A DNA stretch of 64,000 nt, taken from Polaromonas sp. JS666. Its GTDB lineage: Bacteria; Pseudomonadota; Gammaproteobacteria; Burkholderiales; Burkholderiaceae_C. Positions 1 to 7,377 of this stretch are shown in pieces. A program made the translations under genes and the position numbers. The first letter of the stretch is position 1. Every line of letters starts with the position of its first letter. The stretch is taken from positions 2,418,001-2,482,000 of the forward strand of contig NC_007948.1 of NCBI RefSeq assembly GCF_000013865.1, given 5' to 3'. Under the pieces are notes generated by a model. It saw only the letters and a list, made by a program, of their open reading frames with translations. It searched no databases and was not told the DNA's origin.

Positions 1-252
1 CCGGTGGATGCTTCGCTCAAGGCCATCGAAACGCATGTGAAGAGCGGAGCGGAGATGGTGCTGTATTCGGTGAACGCCATCAGCGGATCCACCGAGAGCC
101 AGGGTGAAGTCACCGTGCGGTTACAAAATAACGGACGCGTGGTGAATGGCGTTGGGGCGGACCCGGATATCGTGGTGGCGTCGGCAAAAGCCTACCTTAG
201 CGCGTTGAACAAGCTTCAGAGCAAGGCTGACCGCGTTGCTGCACAGGGTTGA
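1..252 (+). CDS. leuA: 2-isopropylmalate synthase, C-terminal fragment
   Basis: The window opens inside this gene; 83 codons remain before the TGA. The residues match the C-terminal regulatory (LeuA dimer) domain of 2-isopropylmalate synthase, with a [20 protein letters not shown] stretch followed by [11 protein letters not shown]. The full enzyme condenses acetyl-CoA with 2-oxoisovalerate in the first committed step of leucine synthesis; this domain binds leucine for feedback control. The catalytic TIM barrel lies upstream, outside the window. The family assignment is by recognition of the conserved tail, so identity is good but integrity of the rest cannot be judged. Confidence 0.88.
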
Positions 253-365
253 TCTTCCGTCGTCTGCTTTAAATAATGTTTAAATTCAATGACTTAGATT
301 AATGTTCTAGCGAGAATTTCGATCTGGGATATCGAATTCCTCCCGAAACTGATGAGTTTTTAGGA

Positions 366-400
366 AAGTCGCGCAAGTTTTTGATATTGCGTGACTTTTT
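366..400 (+). terminator. Hairpin with T-run after leuA
   Basis: Arms at 366-376 and 387-397 pair over 11 positions with one G-U, enclose a 10-nt loop, and run into a T stretch. It lies 114 bases after the leuA stop and ahead of the next plus-strand gene, which suits an intrinsic terminator for leuA. Confidence 0.55.
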
Positions 401-459
401 CTATTTGTATACACTGCATCCATTACTTACATTGCAATCCACGGCAGGCAAAATTCACC

Positions 460-1521
460 ATGTCTCATCAGATTTTCAATCGCGCATTAAAAATCGTTGG
501 ATTCCTGGCTTTGTTTGCTGGACTTGCAATGCCGGTGTCCAATGCGGCAACTGACAAGACCGAAATTGTAAAAAAGCAGCGCGCCGCGAAGATAACTGTT
601 ACCAAAAAAGCTGTCACAGCCCGCAAGAGTGCCCGGTTTACAGCGGGCACAAAAGGTAGAACCATTGTTCGTGCGGCTATTCCCGCGAAACCTTCTTTCG
701 GTCAGATGGCTGGCCTGCATGGGGCTCTGGATCCACTGGAGTTGAAGTCGAGCGTGGCGCTGGTCATTGACCAGGATACGCGTGAAGTGCTGTTCAGCAA
801 AAATGACCACGCCGTTTTGCCGATCGCGTCGCTCACCAAATTGATGACCGGTGTCATCATCAGCGGTGCCAAGCTGCCCATGGACGAGATGATCACGGTG
901 ACGCAGGATGACGTCGACACCGAAAAAGGCAGCAGTTCGCGACTCAGGGTTGGCACTACGCTGACTCGTGGAGAGTTGTTGCATCTGGCCCTGATGTCGA
1001 GCGAAAATCGTGCGGCGCATGCCTTGGGTCGCACCTACCCCGGCGGCATGCCCACGTTCGTCAACCTGATGAACGCCAAGGCAAAAATGCTGGGCATGAA
1101 TGACACCAGCTATGTCGAACCAACGGGCCTTTCCAGCCGCAACCAGTCCAGTGCGCAAGATTTGGCCACACTGGTCAATGCCGCGCATGGAGATCCGGTG
1201 CTTCGCGAATTGTCCACGTCCACTGGCTATCAGGTGGCTGTTGGCAAGCGCACGCTGCAATACAACAACACGAACCGCCTGGTGAAGAATCCGGACTGGG
1301 ATATCGGTCTGCAGAAAACTGGCTACATCTCTGAAGCTGGTCAGTGCCTCGTGATGCAGACCAAAATCGCCGGCCGCAAGCTCATCATGGTGTTTCTCGA
1401 TTCCGCCGGCAAGCTCAGCCGCCTGGGTGATGCCGAGCGCGTGCGCCGTTGGGTAGAGTCAACCCCTTTGACCGACAACAAGATAGACATCAGCGCTTCA
1501 GCCAGCCAGATTGGCGGTTGA
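460..1521 (+). CDS. pbpG: D-alanyl-D-alanine endopeptidase (PBP7-type)
   Basis: Peptidase S11 family protein of 353 residues. The serine penicillin-binding triad is visible: SLTK (SxxK with the nucleophile, in IASLTKLMTG), SEN (in LMSSENRAAHALG) and KTG (in LQKTGYISEAG). An N-terminal signal peptide (hydrophobic stretch IVGFLALFAGLAMPVSNA) is followed by a basic Lys/Arg-rich linker, so the enzyme should act in the periplasm, cutting D-Ala-meso-DAP crosslinks in peptidoglycan. I chose the ATG at 460, directly before the signal peptide; the open frame extends upstream to 391 but that part does not look like a leader. PBP7 versus PBP5-type carboxypeptidase is judged from length and the SEN context, so the exact activity is less certain than the fold. 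Confidence 0.85.
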   Translation: MSHQIFNRALKIVGFLALFAGLAMPVSNAATDKTEIVKKQRAAKITVTKKAVTARKSARFTAGTKGRTIVRAAIPAKPSFGQMAGLHGALDPLELKSSVALVIDQDTREVLFSKNDHAVLPIASLTKLMTGVIISGAKLPMDEMITVTQDDVDTEKGSSSRLRVGTTLTRGELLHLALMSSENRAAHALGRTYPGGMPTFVNLMNAKAKMLGMNDTSYVEPTGLSSRNQSSAQDLATLVNAAHGDPVLRELSTSTGYQVAVGKRTLQYNNTNRLVKNPDWDIGLQKTGYISEAGQCLVMQTKIAGRKLIMVFLDSAGKLSRLGDAERVRRWVESTPLTDNKIDISASASQIGG

Positions 1522-1547
1522 TGTTTCGTGCGGGTAGCCCGCACTAT

Positions 1548-1571
1548 TTTCATCGCGACTTTCATCGCGAC
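1548..1571. repeat. Two copies of a 12-bp tandem repeat
   Basis: TTTCATCGCGAC occurs twice in tandem between the convergent endopeptidase and IclR genes. Nothing further is recognisable in this spacer. Confidence 0.5.
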
Positions 1572-1603
1572 TCGACGCAGAGCCAAGGTGGCTCGCTTCC
1601 TTT

Positions 1604-2383
1604 TTACTTGGGTTTGTAGCCCAGTGCGGCTGAAATTTCGTTGGCAGTCGCCTGCAGTTTGGGTAGCCAGTGCTCATCGAGCCTGTCGGCGGGCGCCGAA
1701 ATGGAAAGACCTGCCACCAATTGGTTCTGATCGTCGTAGATGCCGGCGGCCATGCAACGCACACCCAATTCCAACTCTTCATTGTCGCGCGCGATGCCGT
1801 ATTGCCGCGCTTTGGCGAGTTCGCGTTCCAGTACCGATAACTGCGTGATGCTGTTTCGGGTCTGTCCCGACAGGCCGGTGCGAGTGGCATAGGTGCGCAG
1901 TCGTTGGGGATCGTCAAAAGCCAGAAACAGCTTACCCACCGAGGTTAAATGCAGCGGTGCCCGCCCACCGATGGCCCGCACCACCTGCATCCCGGATCGT
2001 TCGCTGTAAGCACGCTCCACATACACAATTTCATCACCTTGCCGCATGCTGAGGTTAACGGGCTGCTGAGTGAGCTTGTGCAATTCGCGCATCGGCGTAA
2101 GGGCTGCGTCGCGGACATTCAATCGCGCCTTGACGAGATTCCCGAGCTCCAGGAGGCGCATGCCCAGCCGATAGTTGCCCGCCGAGGGGCGGTCGACAAA
2201 ACGTCCAGTGGCCAGGTCGTTCAGTATGCGGTGGGCGGTGGAGGGGTGAAGTCCGGATTTTTCGCTGATCTCCTTGAGGGACACCGCCTCTTCGCGATTG
2301 GCGAGAATTTCCAGCAGATTGAACATGCGTTCGATGACCTGAACGGTCGGGGTTGCGGCGAGGGTGGCGTCGGACTTTTTCAT
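1604..2383 (-). CDS. IclR-family transcriptional regulator
   Basis: A 259-residue protein with the two-domain IclR layout. Residues about 15-75 form the winged helix-turn-helix (VIERMFNLLEILA, then LKEISEKSGLHPSTAHRILN), and residues about 90-250 form the effector domain with typical landmarks (RAIGGRAPLHLTSVGKLFLA, GIARDNEELELGVRCMAAGI). Members usually bind small aromatic or central metabolites and control adjacent catabolic genes, but no such gene is next to this one: it converges on the endopeptidase gene and is followed upstream by bpt in the same orientation, across a 94-base gap. The target and ligand cannot be inferred from the sequence. Confidence 0.9.
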   Translation of the reverse strand: MKKSDATLAATPTVQVIERMFNLLEILANREEAVSLKEISEKSGLHPSTAHRILNDLATGRFVDRPSAGNYRLGMRLLELGNLVKARLNVRDAALTPMRELHKLTQQPVNLSMRQGDEIVYVERAYSERSGMQVVRAIGGRAPLHLTSVGKLFLAFDDPQRLRTYATRTGLSGQTRNSITQLSVLERELAKARQYGIARDNEELELGVRCMAAGIYDDQNQLVAGLSISAPADRLDEHWLPKLQATANEISAALGYKPK

Positions 2384-2477
2384 GTGCAGACTATACGCAT
2401 TAAATTTTACGCTATGAAATCACAATGCATCTGCTGATTTTGTTTGCTGGTGTCCGGTTGTATTTCCTTTGGCCAGG

Positions 2478-3242
2478 TCAGTCCGTTTTAGGTCGCCGGG
2501 TAGCCGCATCAGAGGGAGTCCACTGACCATTCACGAGTATTTCGTGCGGCTTGAATCCGGCCTTGTAGTTCATCTTTGGACTTTGAGCTATCCAGTAGCC
2601 CAAATATACGTAAGGCAGCTCCAGTCTCCTGGCCTGCTCTATTTGCCAAAGTACGCTGTAATTGCCGTAGCTGGCTCGGGTGTCCGGTTCATAAAACGTA
2701 TAAACCGCCGAGATGCCGTCTTCCAGCACGTCAAGAATTGAGACCATCTTCAGTGCGCCTGCCTCACCATTGGGCAGACTTTCCCGAAACTCCACGAGCC
2801 GCGAATTCACGCGGCTTTGCAGCAGGAATTGCGTGTACTGATCGATGCTGTCATGGTCCATTCCCCCGCCTGCATGCCTGCCGTTCTGATAGCGCAGATA
2901 GAGCTGGTAGTGCTCCGGCATGAAACACAGTTTGAGCACGCGAGCCTGCATTCCTTGATGGCGGCTCCACGCGCGACGCTGGCTGCGATCTGCCTTAAAG
3001 CTCTTGACCGGTACACGAAGTGGAACGCAGGCTTGGCATCCGTCGCAATAAGGGCGATAGGTGAACATGCCACTACGCCGAAACCCGTTGGTCACAAGCT
3101 CCGAGTAGGCGTCGTTGTGGATCAGGTGACTGGGCGTGGCAACCTGAGAGCGGGCCTGCTTCCCCGGCAGATAGCTGCAGGGATAGGGCGCTGTTGCATA
3201 AAACTGCAAGGTTTGCAGAGGCAGATCTTTGAGGTGCGTCAC
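2478..3242 (-). CDS. bpt: Aspartate/glutamate leucyltransferase (Bpt)
   Basis: A 254-residue member of the bacterial arginyltransferase-like family that adds leucine to proteins with N-terminal Asp or Glu, marking them for ClpS/ClpAP degradation. The N-terminal cysteine-rich part ([20 protein letters not shown]) and the C-terminal [20 protein letters not shown] segment are diagnostic. Translation starts at a GTG whose last bases overlap the stop of the preceding aat gene (GTGA, 4 bases), so the two are translationally coupled. The pairing of Aat, which modifies N-terminal Lys/Arg, with Bpt is a standard N-degron operon in proteobacteria. Confidence 0.93.
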   Translation of the reverse strand: MTHLKDLPLQTLQFYATAPYPCSYLPGKQARSQVATPSHLIHNDAYSELVTNGFRRSGMFTYRPYCDGCQACVPLRVPVKSFKADRSQRRAWSRHQGMQARVLKLCFMPEHYQLYLRYQNGRHAGGGMDHDSIDQYTQFLLQSRVNSRLVEFRESLPNGEAGALKMVSILDVLEDGISAVYTFYEPDTRASYGNYSVLWQIEQARRLELPYVYLGYWIAQSPKMNYKAGFKPHEILVNGQWTPSDAATRRPKTD

Positions 3243-4006
3243 GGTAGCGTCGGCTTTTCAGCCGTCAGTATCTGTTTCCAGTATACGGGTTCAAATTGCC
3301 AGGGGGGAGTGGTTTTCTCCACGTTTTGAGCCAGATGCCTCACGAAGTCCGCGCGATCAATTTCAGCCGCGCCGAGCGAGGCCAAATGGCGGGTGTTTTG
3401 CTGGCAGTCAATCATGGCGATCTGGTGGGCACGGCAAAAACCCACAAGCGCAGCCAATGCAATCTTGGAGGCGTCGGTCTGATGGGCGAACATGGATTCG
3501 CCAAATACCATTCGTCCCAATTTCACGCAATACAGACCTCCTACCAGCTTGCCGCGCACCCATGTTTCTACACTGTGGGCATACCCGGCCCGATGCAGGC
3601 TGCTGTAGGCTTGCACCATATCCGGAACAATCCAGGTGCCCGGCTGGCCCGCACGGGGTTGGCTGGCGCAGGCTTTGATGACATGCTCAAAGGCACTGTC
3701 AAACTTTATTTCGCATTCCGGATCGTCCAGAAAATGAATCAGGCTTTTGCGCAGGGATCTATGCAGCTTGAATTTTTCGGTATGCAGCACCATCCGAGGG
3801 TCTGGGCTCCACCAGAGCACCGGCTGGCCCAGACTAAACCAGGGGAAAATTCCGCGCGAATAAGCTTGAATCAACGTTGGCACATCAAGCGCCGCGCCAG
3901 CGGCTAACAGACCGGGGGCAGGGTCGTGACGCCCCCAAGCGAATTCCAGCGGAGGAAAATTCTCCCCGGCGGCAAGCCAGGGTACGGGGCGCGGCAGTTT
4001 TCCCAT
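3239..4006 (-). CDS. aat: Leucyl/phenylalanyl-tRNA--protein transferase
   Basis: A 255-residue protein of the Aat family, which transfers Leu or Phe from aminoacyl-tRNA to N-terminal Lys or Arg residues of proteins. Landmarks include FPPLEFAW near the N terminus, [26 protein letters not shown], and [18 protein letters not shown] followed by [15 protein letters not shown]. It is the first gene of a two-gene operon with bpt, with a 4-base overlap. The ATG at 4006 gives the usual family length. Both products act in the cytoplasm upstream of ClpS recognition. Confidence 0.95.
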   Translation of the reverse strand: MGKLPRPVPWLAAGENFPPLEFAWGRHDPAPGLLAAGAALDVPTLIQAYSRGIFPWFSLGQPVLWWSPDPRMVLHTEKFKLHRSLRKSLIHFLDDPECEIKFDSAFEHVIKACASQPRAGQPGTWIVPDMVQAYSSLHRAGYAHSVETWVRGKLVGGLYCVKLGRMVFGESMFAHQTDASKIALAALVGFCRAHQIAMIDCQQNTRHLASLGAAEIDRADFVRHLAQNVEKTTPPWQFEPVYWKQILTAEKPTLP

Positions 4007-4120
4007 GGCTCAAAATCTTGGCAACATCAGAGCTTTAAAAATGTTTCAGGAGAGACATCCACAGATGGTAGCTGAGCTGGCAGCTTTGAGTGGGCGCGGT
4101 GGATTGGCAGGGCTTGATGT

Positions 4121-4145
4121 TTTTGCTATTAAGTTAATAGCAAAA
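4121..4145. repeat. Perfect short palindrome (GCTATTA/TAATAGC)
   Basis: Two perfect 11-bp arms (TTTTGCTATTA and its reverse complement) around a 3-nt loop. Looser versions of the GCTATT...ATAGC core recur at 4386, 30346 and 47279. It sits upstream of aat, between that gene and the tRNA, and could serve as a weak terminator or be a dispersed intergenic palindrome. Confidence 0.5.
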
Positions 4146-4265
4146 TGTGTCCTGTTAAAAGATCGGAAATTTCTTTTTTCCGGAAAAAACTGTCGCGTCG
4201 TTGCCTTGCTGATGAGGTGTGTTGATAAGCAAAGCGAGAGACGGAAAATCGGAGAAAAATAACGC

Positions 4266-4271
4266 TATAAT
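4266..4271 (+). promoter_or_regulatory. -10 box of the tRNA-Asn promoter
   Basis: A perfect TATAAT lies 12 bases before the mature 5' end of tRNA-Asn. No good -35 hexamer is visible at 16-18 bases upstream, so only the -10 element is called. Confidence 0.6.
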
Positions 4272-4283
4272 CTAAGGCTGCAT

Positions 4284-4359
4284 TCCTCAATAGCTCAGTT
4301 GGTAGAGCGCCGGACTGTTAATCCGTAGGTCCCTGGTTCGAGCCCAGGTTGAGGAGCCA
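4284..4359 (+). tRNA. tRNA-Asn (anticodon GTT)
   Basis: A complete 76-base tRNA with CCA encoded. The acceptor stem TCCTCAA (4284-4290) pairs with TTGAGGA (4349-4355), followed by G and CCA. The D-loop region (AGCTCAGTTGGTAGAGC), the anticodon GTT at 4317-4319 in loop CTGTTAA, and the T-loop GGTTCGAGCCC are all in place. It is preceded by a TATAAT box and followed 27 bases later by a terminator hairpin, so it is a single-gene transcription unit. Confidence 0.97.
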
Positions 4360-4385
4360 AATACAACCCTCATGGGTATTGGAAG

Positions 4386-4419
4386 GCCTGCTATTCAATA
4401 GATAGCAGGCTTTCTTTTT
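4386..4419 (+). terminator. Terminator after tRNA-Asn
   Basis: GCCTGCTAT (4386-4394) pairs with ATAGCAGGC (4402-4410) around a 7-nt loop and is followed by TTTCTTTTT. It is placed as expected for the tRNA transcript and shares the GCTAT/ATAGC core of other palindromes in the window. Confidence 0.8.
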
Positions 4420-4664
4420 GGCGAATTGAAAAACTGATGCAGGCGTCTGTGCCGGCACCCACTGATCGACGGGTCTTCATGACCCGTTCGACGTGCTTGA
4501 TCAGGTTCTTCAGCTAATCAGGTAATGCTTTGATCTGTCCTGATTTTGAACTTCTCGCGATCGGGCTTACCTGCGCGAAAAAGTCCGCCTCATTGGCGTC
4601 AGTATCGCTTGACCTGCTCCTTGCCAGCCGTACCAACGTAAAGTTCGAGAACTCCATCACCCAA
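4420..4664. other. Spacer without recognisable gene
   Basis: Between the tRNA terminator and the end of the DUF2279 gene I see only scattered short inverted repeats (for example GACGGGTC/GACCCGTT around 4470) and no coding frame with a plausible start and ribosome-binding site. Confidence 0.5.
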
Positions 4665-5762
4665 TCAACGGATGACGTGATCGGCCTGCATCGTGGCAGC
4701 CGGGATTTGCATGAACTCGAAGAAGGTCTCGGTCACGCGCTGGGTACGCGAGGGACTGGCGTTGCCCTTGTAAACCGTGTTGCGCAGCAGTTCCGACAGA
4801 TTGAGTGATATGCCGAAGTAGGCGTGGCGGGTCGGTGGCATCAGCGCACGCGAGTTCGTGTCGAAGTTGCGCGCTCCGTAGCCGAGGTTAATCTCAAGGT
4901 ACTTGAGAAGCGGGTGCTGCTTGAATGCCGGCACGCCGCTGGCCTTGAGCACCAGCAGGTAGCGCTGGCTGGAGTAGTCGCCAAACGGATCGAATTTGTG
5001 TCCTCCTGACGGCGAGCTGTATTGAAGTCGCAGGTCGATCAGCGCGTCCAGCTCGGGGTTCCGCTCCATCAGATAGGCCAGTGCGCCGCCTGCAAGATTA
5101 GCCACGGCATCTTCTTTTGAGAAGCGCCATTTTTTGGAAAAGCCGTCGATCAGCTCAACCCCCATCAAGGTGCCTACCGATGTCCATAGGCCCAGCTTCA
5201 GGGCGGTTGCTGAATCGTTTCCCGCCCATTCGAAGGCCCGCGTCAACAACCGGGTACCGGTGTAGGCAAACATGGCATGGCCGAGCTTGTCGGCGCCTCC
5301 ATAGTTCGTGTCCTGGCCGAACCAGCCTTCATTGACGGTCTTGAAGCCACCGGCGAACCCGTCTTGCCACCACTTGGCCCGCCCGTAGGCCAGCGTTCCG
5401 CCGATGCTGGCGGCCATCAGCGCTGCCGTGCGAAAGCGTGTGGTTTTTTGATTGAGCACGGCAGGCTGCGCGGGTACGGGTTCTGCTGCAACAGGTACTT
5501 CGTCTGCAGGCGCGCGTGGCTCATCGGCTGCTGGCAGCGCAGCGGGAGCCCCGGTGGTATCCGGCGCCACCGCCACGGCTGTGGCGTCGTCCAGCACAGC
5601 TCCCCCCCAGTCATCTTGCTGCGCTATCGAAAGTTGCGAGGCGAAGATCTGTCTTTCGTCGATGGTGGACGGCGGCGATGCAATACTGGAAGCAGAAAAT
5701 AGACTGACTGCGGCGATCAGCAAGCCAGCGCTGAGGTTTCGAGGCTTAAGGAGGATGTCCAT
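4665..5762 (-). CDS. DUF2279 (YfiM-like) exported protein
   Basis: A 365-residue protein with a signal peptide (LSAGLLIAAVSLFSASSIAS). Residues about 30-110 are a low-complexity Ala/Pro/Glu-rich region. The DUF2279 core spans about 115-230: ARTYGRAKWW-like start, EGWFGQDTNYGGADKLGHAMFAY, then GVELIDGFSKKWRFSKEDAVANLAGGALAYL. The C-terminal third (RLQYSSPSGGHKFDPFGDYSSQRYLLVLKASG, GISLNLSELL) looks like outer-membrane beta strands. Related proteins are annotated as predicted periplasmic lipoproteins of unknown role; no lipobox cysteine is evident here. It is monocistronic on the minus strand. Function is unknown. Confidence 0.8.
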   Translation of the reverse strand: MDILLKPRNLSAGLLIAAVSLFSASSIASPPSTIDERQIFASQLSIAQQDDWGGAVLDDATAVAVAPDTTGAPAALPAADEPRAPADEVPVAAEPVPAQPAVLNQKTTRFRTAALMAASIGGTLAYGRAKWWQDGFAGGFKTVNEGWFGQDTNYGGADKLGHAMFAYTGTRLLTRAFEWAGNDSATALKLGLWTSVGTLMGVELIDGFSKKWRFSKEDAVANLAGGALAYLMERNPELDALIDLRLQYSSPSGGHKFDPFGDYSSQRYLLVLKASGVPAFKQHPLLKYLEINLGYGARNFDTNSRALMPPTRHAYFGISLNLSELLRNTVYKGNASPSRTQRVTETFFEFMQIPAATMQADHVIR

Positions 5763-5849
5763 ACCGCTAGTCCTTGTTAATTGCCTGCAGGGATTATGAG
5801 TCTCAGTGTAATTTCAGCTATTCCTGTGTGGGAGCCAATATAAAACAAT

Positions 5850-5882
5850 GGCCCGCACGGAAAGTGCGGGCCCTTGTTTTTC
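5850..5882. terminator. Strong GC hairpin between DUF2279 and MFS genes
   Basis: GGCCCGCAC (5850-5858) pairs perfectly with GTGCGGGCC (5864-5872) around GGAAA. A T-rich run follows on the plus strand (TTGTTTTT) and a weaker one on the minus strand, where it would end the MFS transcript. Confidence 0.65.
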
Positions 5883-6031
5883 TGGCCAGGCCAGGCGCAT
5901 GGCGAGTAATGACGTTGCTGCCATTTCCCGCGCTCAAGCCGAGGTGACGGGGGCAACAGGATTTGGATTTTGCGTTAAAAAAACGGGCATACCAATCTAT
6001 CCCAAGTGGCGCAGCGAATGTCCTCCAGCAC

Positions 6032-7252
6032 TCACTGCAGGCGCATCAACTCCTCACGCCGGCGCAATGCCCGCGCGAAGAAAATACCAATGCTCACCAA
6101 CACGCCGCCTCCGAGCGCAATCACGGCGCCGGAGCCGATGCGGTCCACCAGGCCGGCGGCCAGCAGCACGCCCACCGACTGGCCCATGAACAGTGCCGAG
6201 GCGAACAGGGACACGCCTGTGCCGCGTGCCTTAGGCGCCATCTGCGTGGCATTGGTCTGCATGGTGTTGTGGAACATGAAGAAGCCAAAACCGGCCAGCA
6301 GGCATGCCGGAAGGCTGAGTAACCAGTGCGGCGTGAAGCCCAGCACTAGCGCAGACAGCCCCATCAGGCTGCCCCCCAGCAGGGTCAAACCCTGTTCACC
6401 CAAGCGCCGAATCAACTGGCGCGCCACCACCATGTAAAGCATGCCGCCCAGGCCGAACAGCGCCACAATGGCACCAGCTGCCGACAGCGACAGGCCCAGC
6501 GCCTGGTGCAGATGCGACGCCCAGATGGCCAGCACGCCGAAGCCTGCCGCGCCTTCGACAAAAGCGACCCCGAGCACGATGCGCGACCACGGTCCGGTGA
6601 TGATGATCAGGGCCTGCGCCACAAAACCGGGCCGCACGACGGGTTCGGTGTTGGTGGTTGGCAGGCGTTCGGCCTGCTGGCGGCGCCGGTCGATGAAGAG
6701 AAGCGATCCCACCACGCCGAACAGCAACGTCATGAGTCCGAACGCCCAGCGCCAGCCCAGCGTATCGCTCAACAAGCCGCCCACCAGCTGGCCACACACA
6801 ATACCCAGCGTGGTGCCCAGGCCGACGCGTGCCAGCGTTTCCTGGCGCAGCTCGTAGGCGACGGTGTCGCCGATCCATGCCATGGACAGCGGAATAATGG
6901 CCGCCGCGCCCAGCGCCACCATGACACGCGCCAGCACCAGCATGTCCAGGCTGACAGCAAAAGCCGACATGAGGCTGCCAGCGCAACACGACAGCGTGGC
7001 AAAAGTGACGATGCCGAACTTGCTCCGCCGGTCGCCCAGCGGGCCATAAAACAGCTGTGCCAGGCCGTACACCACCGCAAACACCGACACCACCTGCGCC
7101 GCCTGCGCCAGGCTCACGGAAAAAGTACGTGAAAGCTCGGGGAGCATCGCGTCGCAAATACGCTGTGCCGCCATGCTGGCGAAGGTGGCAAAAGACAGCA
7201 GCAGGACGGAACGTCGCGTAGCCGCGGAGAGGGTGGCGGAACCGGTGGTCAT
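6032..7252 (-). CDS. MFS transporter, 12-TM type
   Basis: A 406-residue major facilitator with about 12 hydrophobic segments. The loop after TM2 carries a version of the family motif A (YGPLGDRRSKFGIV), and a cytoplasmic charged loop (DRRRQQAERLPTTNTEPVVRP) separates the two halves. It should be an inner-membrane proton-coupled drug or metabolite exporter; sequence alone does not give the substrate. It lies alone between the DUF2279 gene and the penicillin-binding protein, all on the minus strand, with a terminator downstream. No regulator is adjacent. Confidence 0.85.
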   Translation of the reverse strand: MTTGSATLSAATRRSVLLLSFATFASMAAQRICDAMLPELSRTFSVSLAQAAQVVSVFAVVYGLAQLFYGPLGDRRSKFGIVTFATLSCCAGSLMSAFAVSLDMLVLARVMVALGAAAIIPLSMAWIGDTVAYELRQETLARVGLGTTLGIVCGQLVGGLLSDTLGWRWAFGLMTLLFGVVGSLLFIDRRRQQAERLPTTNTEPVVRPGFVAQALIIITGPWSRIVLGVAFVEGAAGFGVLAIWASHLHQALGLSLSAAGAIVALFGLGGMLYMVVARQLIRRLGEQGLTLLGGSLMGLSALVLGFTPHWLLSLPACLLAGFGFFMFHNTMQTNATQMAPKARGTGVSLFASALFMGQSVGVLLAAGLVDRIGSGAVIALGGGVLVSIGIFFARALRRREELMRLQ

Positions 7253-7377
7253 GGATGGATGAAGTCAGGCTGATCGGGTGTGCCAGTTCAGTACGGGCTG
7301 GAGCCTGACGTCTGTGCCGGTCGATTGTAGGCAGCGTAGGCAGCGCTGACCCACGTACCTGCCAGGGGATTGAGAGC

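Noticed and set aside
487..1260. 257-codon minus-strand frame opposite the endopeptidase gene
   Set aside because: No recognisable domain, and the plus frame has clear PBP motifs; it is an antisense shadow.
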